A stretch of DNA of 64,000 bases from Carnegiea gigantea (Eukaryota > Streptophyta > Magnoliopsida > Caryophyllales > Cactaceae). The DNA lies in assembly GCA_029747015.1 (NCBI GenBank), contig JAKOGI010001554.1, positions 62,001 to 126,000 on the forward strand. Direction: 5' to 3'. A program made the translations under genes and the position numbers. The notes beneath the pieces were generated by a model that did not search any database, was not told the DNA's origin, and was given only the letters and a program-made list of their open reading frames with translations. Shown in pieces: positions 60,098 through 64,000 of this stretch (positions are counted from its first letter, which is position 1; the number at the start of each line of letters is the position of its first letter).

Positions 60098-60590
60098 CTT
60101 TGACTAAAGGTATCTGCTTGATGCGTAACTGCTTAATCCTACAATCTAGTATCTGGACTGGGTGCTCTACAAACCCCAGACCCTCATTGACCGCAATGAC
60201 TTTGGTTAGGAAAGCGTGGCTAGGATCTGGTATGTACTACCTGTGCTGTGAGGTAAGTAGCACGTTGTACACATGTTTGAATTATATAAGCATATCTTGT
60301 TGACAAGCTATGGAATTCAATTTTTAATAAACTTCTATGGTCTAATAGATCTTGACCTCAATTTAGCTTGCAATTTAACCTCCTTATAACCTTAGTTGGT
60401 GAAACTTTCTGGAAAACCTTATCATCTATCTGGAACTCCAAGGATCTCCTTCTTTTATCAGCATAGCTTTTCTATCAGTTCTAATACTTTGTTTTCAAGA
60501 GTTTTTTTATGTATGTCACCTCATTGAACGTTAAAGAAAATCTTCATGACCCAAAAGATGATTTTGTCATCAATGTCTGCATTATTTTAC
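60098..60590 (-). pseudogene. pol: W integrase C-terminus
   Basis: The minus strand from the LTR junction reads backwards through QIPLVK, VQILDCRIKQLRIK and YIPDP (60100-60240), then decayed GPY/F-side sequence to about 60590. The LTR abuts the QIPLVK codons directly, so the end of pol and the polypurine tract are missing. The integrase core is also deleted: the next block is the RNase H-integrase linker. Confidence 0.82.
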
Positions 60591-61140
60591 CCTGGTATTT
60601 CATGTAAATTTCTCTGGTAGTATTTTACAACATCAACCTCTGGGAGTTCCATACTTTCTTCAAATACAAATATTGGTCCTACATCCTGAAATACTGCAGG
60701 CTCTAACATAAAAGAGTTTGATCCATTGATGTGTTTAGATGCTTGCCTCTGTGACACCAATCGAACATCCAAGTTCTCTGTTCCTCTTAAGAGGTTCAAC
60801 TTCGTAATGGCTACAGTGTTAGGGGTATGTTGTGCCTTCCTTGTCAGGGCATCTGCCACATTATTTACCTTTCCTGGGTGATATTGGATTTATAAGTCGT
60901 CAACTTTAAGCAATTCTAGTCAACGTCTGCGTCTCAAATTGAGCTTCTTATGAGTGAAATTGTACTTCAAGCTTTGATGGTTAGTATAGGCCTCATAACG
61001 TACTCCATACAAGTAATGTTTCCAAATTTCAGTGCAAAAACTACAACCGTTAGTCCTCGGTCATGGGTAGGGTGATTTTTCTCATAAGGCTTGAACTGTT
61101 GGGAGGTATAAGCTATCACTTTATCTTCTTGCTAATTTGT
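60587..61140 (-). pseudogene. pol: W RNase H and RH-IN linker
   Basis: The minus-strand open stretch 60859-60587 starts ADALTRKAQHTPNTVAITKL, matching the linker in E1 after RNase H. It shows Gln in KAQH where E1 has a stop. RNase H blocks [17 protein letters not shown] and a YLYGV-like end lie in 60950-61110 in shifted frames. Confidence 0.85.
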
Positions 61141-61900
61141 AGCTTCCTTCAAGAAATTGGTCAGGGAAGATGTTATCTTTGAAGAAAAAAAAATCCTTCT
61201 AAAAACACGATTATACACAGCTAAACCCAAAACGTTTCTAGTCTCAGTAACATTGGTGAGCCTTAGGCATTCTATAACTGCTTTCACCTTCTGTAAAATC
61301 AACCTTAATCCCTTCCTTTAAAACAACATGTTCCAAAAATTCCACTTGTTATAACCCGAACTCATGCTTCTTGTATTTGCTATGTAATTAATGTTCTCTT
61401 AGGGTCTGCAACACTGTCCTCAAATGAACAATGTGCTCATTTTGTCCTTGGAGTATATCAGGATATCCTACATAAACACCACCACAAACTTGTCTAAATA
61501 GGATCTGAAACTCTATTTATAAGATCCATAAAGGCCGCGAGCGCATTGGTCAGGTCAAAACGCATCACAGTGAATTCATAGTGACCCAAACCTAGTCCCA
61601 AATGTGATTTGGGAATGTCTTCAAGTAAAATTTTAAGTTGATGGTATCCTGATCTCAAATAAATCTTAGGAAAGAATCTTGCTCCTTACAGTCAATCAAA
61701 CAAACCATCTATTCATGGCAATAGGTATTTATTCTTGATGGTGATCTTGTTTAGCCCTCTGTAATCGCCACATAACCTCAAGGTTCCATCCTTTTTCTTT
61801 ACAAATAGAATTGGGGCACCCCATGGTGACACACTTGGTATGGTAAATCTCTTTTATAATAGCTTATCTAATTGAATCTTCAATTTTTTAAGCTTTATTA
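61141..61900 (-). pseudogene. pol: W reverse transcriptase
   Basis: RT block 1 region ([20 protein letters not shown], in mixed frames, for [15 protein letters not shown]) at about 61735-61840. Decayed palm and connection blocks run down to 61150. The catalytic Asp-Asp could not be identified with confidence. Confidence 0.78.
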
Positions 61901-62255
61901 GGGCCATACAATATGGGGCCTCAGAGATACATTAAGCATTAGGGATTAATTCAATCTTAAAATTAATTTCTCTTTGTGGAATAGTCCCAGTAACTCTTTT
62001 GGAAAACATCTCTAAATTCACAAATTACAAGGATATCTTTTGCTTCTTCTTCTTATAGTTGAGTGTTAATGGTATAACACCAATACCCAATACATCCTTG
62101 ACATGAGAGCTCACTTACTTTCGTAATAGAATTTAAGGACAAGGTATTTCCTCTTTTTGCCTATAAAGAATATTCTCTCCCTCATTCATCCGCTAAAATA
62201 ACCTTAAGGTCCTCACAATCTATCTTGACCCCATAAGCACACAGCCAGCTGATGC
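61901..62255 (-). pseudogene. pol: W protease end and PR-RT linker
   Basis: The minus strand reads WLCAYGVKIDCEDLKVILADE near 62170-62245, matching E1 [21 protein letters not shown]. Similarity stops at about 62255, before the catalytic DSG would be reached. Confidence 0.78.
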
Positions 62256-63316
62256 GGAGCAAACCATGAGACCTAACCTCCTTATCAACATCAAGGCTTG
62301 GATTCAATTTGGGTCCTTAATCACCTATGAGGGGGTACCCAAGTACTTGGCGCTCCAAAGAGCTTGCTGGTTTGGAAGCCTTGAGGGGCCCCAAAGTAAA
62401 TTTAGGTAAGGTGACATGGCACTTACTAGCCTAAATAAGGAGCCTAACTATTTTATCTTCAAGTCACCCTATTTTATTTTACCTTCTTATTCTAGATAGA
62501 ATATATGGCTTGACTTCTAGCTCATTTTCTATGGGGTATATGGGATCCTTTTTGGGTTAATTTTGCATGGATGGATAGCCTCGGATTTCTATTTTCTAAT
62601 AAGCCTAAGATCATCATTAAATTCTAAGAACCAAGCAAGTCATGGGGTTTTAACCGAGCCATGATCAATGCAGGTCTAAAAATGCACGTTTTTACTCAAA
62701 GATTTATTTAGGGCATCAAATCGGAGAACTAAGGGTCCAAACTTGGTGGGAAGCTAATAGACTCTTCTAGAAGGCTCCCATAAAAATCTCCACCTTAATC
62801 GCGCCCATTTGGATAGGTGAATAACATCATCAATGGGAAGGAATGTGCAGTCAATTCCAGCACACCATTATCCCCTAGTGGTCCCCCTTTAATTGTACAA
62901 TTAGCTTGTATTTCATTGAACAAAATCCCTGTAATGCTAATGGTTAGTACTAAGATTCGGGGAGGGGGTATATTGCGATTTAATTCCTTATCTCTTGTAT
63001 TACATTCAATTTGATGATTATGAATAAATGAAAAGGCTAGAAGCCATTTTCTCTCTCAAAATCTCTTAATCTTTATTTCTTATTAGAGTGGTGATTTTGA
63101 GTCTTCCCCTTATATTAGTCCTTAGTGCTGAGGCTTTAGGGGATTAATTGGTGGTTGTCTATCTTGTTGTTCTTTCCAGAATCTAAAGAGTCCCCTTCGG
63201 ATTTGAGTGTTCTTCCATTGAAGTGTTCTTAAGATTTTCATCTTTTTGGGTCTTCATTGGGATGATTACGCCTTTATTTGGCCAAATGGATTTCTTCCTT
63301 TTATAGATCCACTTCA
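62256..63316. other. Unassigned sequence
   Basis: No homology to other parts of the window and no convincing frame. The last 350 bases could be an LTR of a + strand element if the primer-like site at 63319 is real. CCAAGTACTTGG at 62339-62350 is a 12-base palindrome. Confidence 0.4.
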
Positions 63317-63318
63317 GT

Positions 63319-64000
63319 TGATATCATAGCACAAGGATCCTTCAAGGGTAAGCATTAAATTCTCACTCTTTGTGATTGGAATTTGTTGTTTGAGTTCTTG
63401 CTTTGTTATTTTGAGATTTGGGTACTCTCTACTCCACCTTCTTCTCTTATTCTCCTCGAAGAGCCCAAGCACTCTTCCATGCTTTCTTTTCAATCCAAAA
63501 CCCTAAAAACACAGATTTGATTCCTCCACAGAAATCCTCTTTTAGTTCATAAAGGACCCCAAAAATAGCTTAAACACAATCCCCAACCAAAACACAACCC
63601 AGAAACTCCACAAAAAAGCCAAAACACTCGCCCACGCTAAACCCGAAATTTGGCACGGTCTGACCATGCCATCAAGCATGACCTTGCCCCCATTTTTTCG
63701 CCCAAAATTTTTTTCCAGTTTTTAGGCACAGCCACCCCATGCTGCAAGACATGACCATGCCCTCCCCAATTTGGCCCTTGCTTCCTCTAGCACGACCGCG
63801 CCATCTTTTCTCAAACACTTAATCTTCTTTCTTCTCTTATCTACCTTCAACTATAACAAATGATGCGAAACCTTCTCAACCTAGAGGCATCTCTCTAGAG
63901 TTAGCCCATAAAAAGAGGGGAGACAAGGCTATAAGTGACCTTTAAGAACAAGTGAGGAAACTCACAATGGATCTAGAGTGAGTTAAGGGATCCGAACGAC
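63319..64000 (+). mobile_element. Possible 5' end of a further LTR element
   Basis: TGATATCATAGC at 63319-63330 is two mismatches from TGGTATCAGAGC and is followed by acaaggatcc. A frame of about 45 codons near 63859-64000 (GISLELAHKKRGDKAISDL, then EQVRKLTMDLE after a stop) has a gag-like charged look. There is no second LTR in the window. Weak. Confidence 0.3.

Larger units (their letters stand above)
57108..62255 (-). mobile_element. W: Tekay-type Ty3-gypsy element, truncated
   Basis: A minus-strand element with one LTR (57108-60097) and a decayed pol (60098 to about 62255). Pol blocks match E1 closely in order. The 5' half (gag, primer site, 5' LTR) is missing; unrelated sequence follows at about 62255. 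Inserted in the X 5' LTR. Confidence 0.85.

Noticed and set aside
62339..62350. 12-base palindrome CCAAGTACTTGG
   Set aside because: A single short palindrome without context is expected by chance at this scale.
1..64000. Host genes, tRNA/rRNA genes, CRISPR arrays, bacterial-type operons
   Set aside because: None seen; no splice-consistent host coding stretch, no clover-leaf box A/B pair, no regularly spaced repeats of CRISPR type.

Overview
The window is plant nuclear DNA, about two-thirds A+T, built almost entirely from retrotransposons inserted into one another. I see no intact gene, host gene, tRNA, rRNA or CRISPR array. The lineages (Tekay/Del-type Ty3-gypsy with a tRNA-iMet primer site, Athila-type Ty3-gypsy with a tRNA-Asp-like primer site, and a plant LINE) indicate a flowering plant and fit old pericentromeric heterochromatin. 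The species cannot be read from the sequence. Element names E1, X, Y, Z and W are mine.

Left third, + strand. A LINE starts before the window (endonuclease tail at 2-202) and resumes at 11522-14345 (reverse transcriptase, C-terminal and zf-RVT blocks). It is split by E1 (226-11516), a full-length Tekay-type element with 2.6 kb LTRs, primer site, gag-pol frame, polypurine tract and a near-perfect 5-bp target duplication. E1 also has a decayed 267-codon acidic reading frame between its 5' LTR and gag. Nearly every stop in E1 looks like a C-to-T change.

Rest of the window, - strand, nested. Y supplies a 3' LTR (14993-19010) and a pol tail (19011-19434). X enters there, with a 5.4 kb 3' LTR (19435-21396 plus 51703-55165), a 1.1 kb internal remnant and the start of its 5' LTR (56297-57107). 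The X 3' LTR is split by an Athila tandem (21397-51702) flanked by the target duplication CTCCA. The tandem has three LTRs and two internal regions, A (33918-39281) and B (40550-50436). B carries gag, pol and an ATHILA ORF-1 gene. The leftmost Athila LTR and the 3' half of A were broken by Z (22275-33917), a Tekay-type element arranged LTR-internal-LTR-internal stub. W (57108 to about 62255) interrupts the 5' LTR of X. The last 1.7 kb is mostly unassigned and may hold the 5' end of one more + strand element.

Order of events read from the nesting: LINE before E1; Y before X before the Athila tandem before Z; X before W. Every coding region is broken, so nothing here should be autonomous, although all domains for a complete Tekay or Athila life cycle can be recognised.
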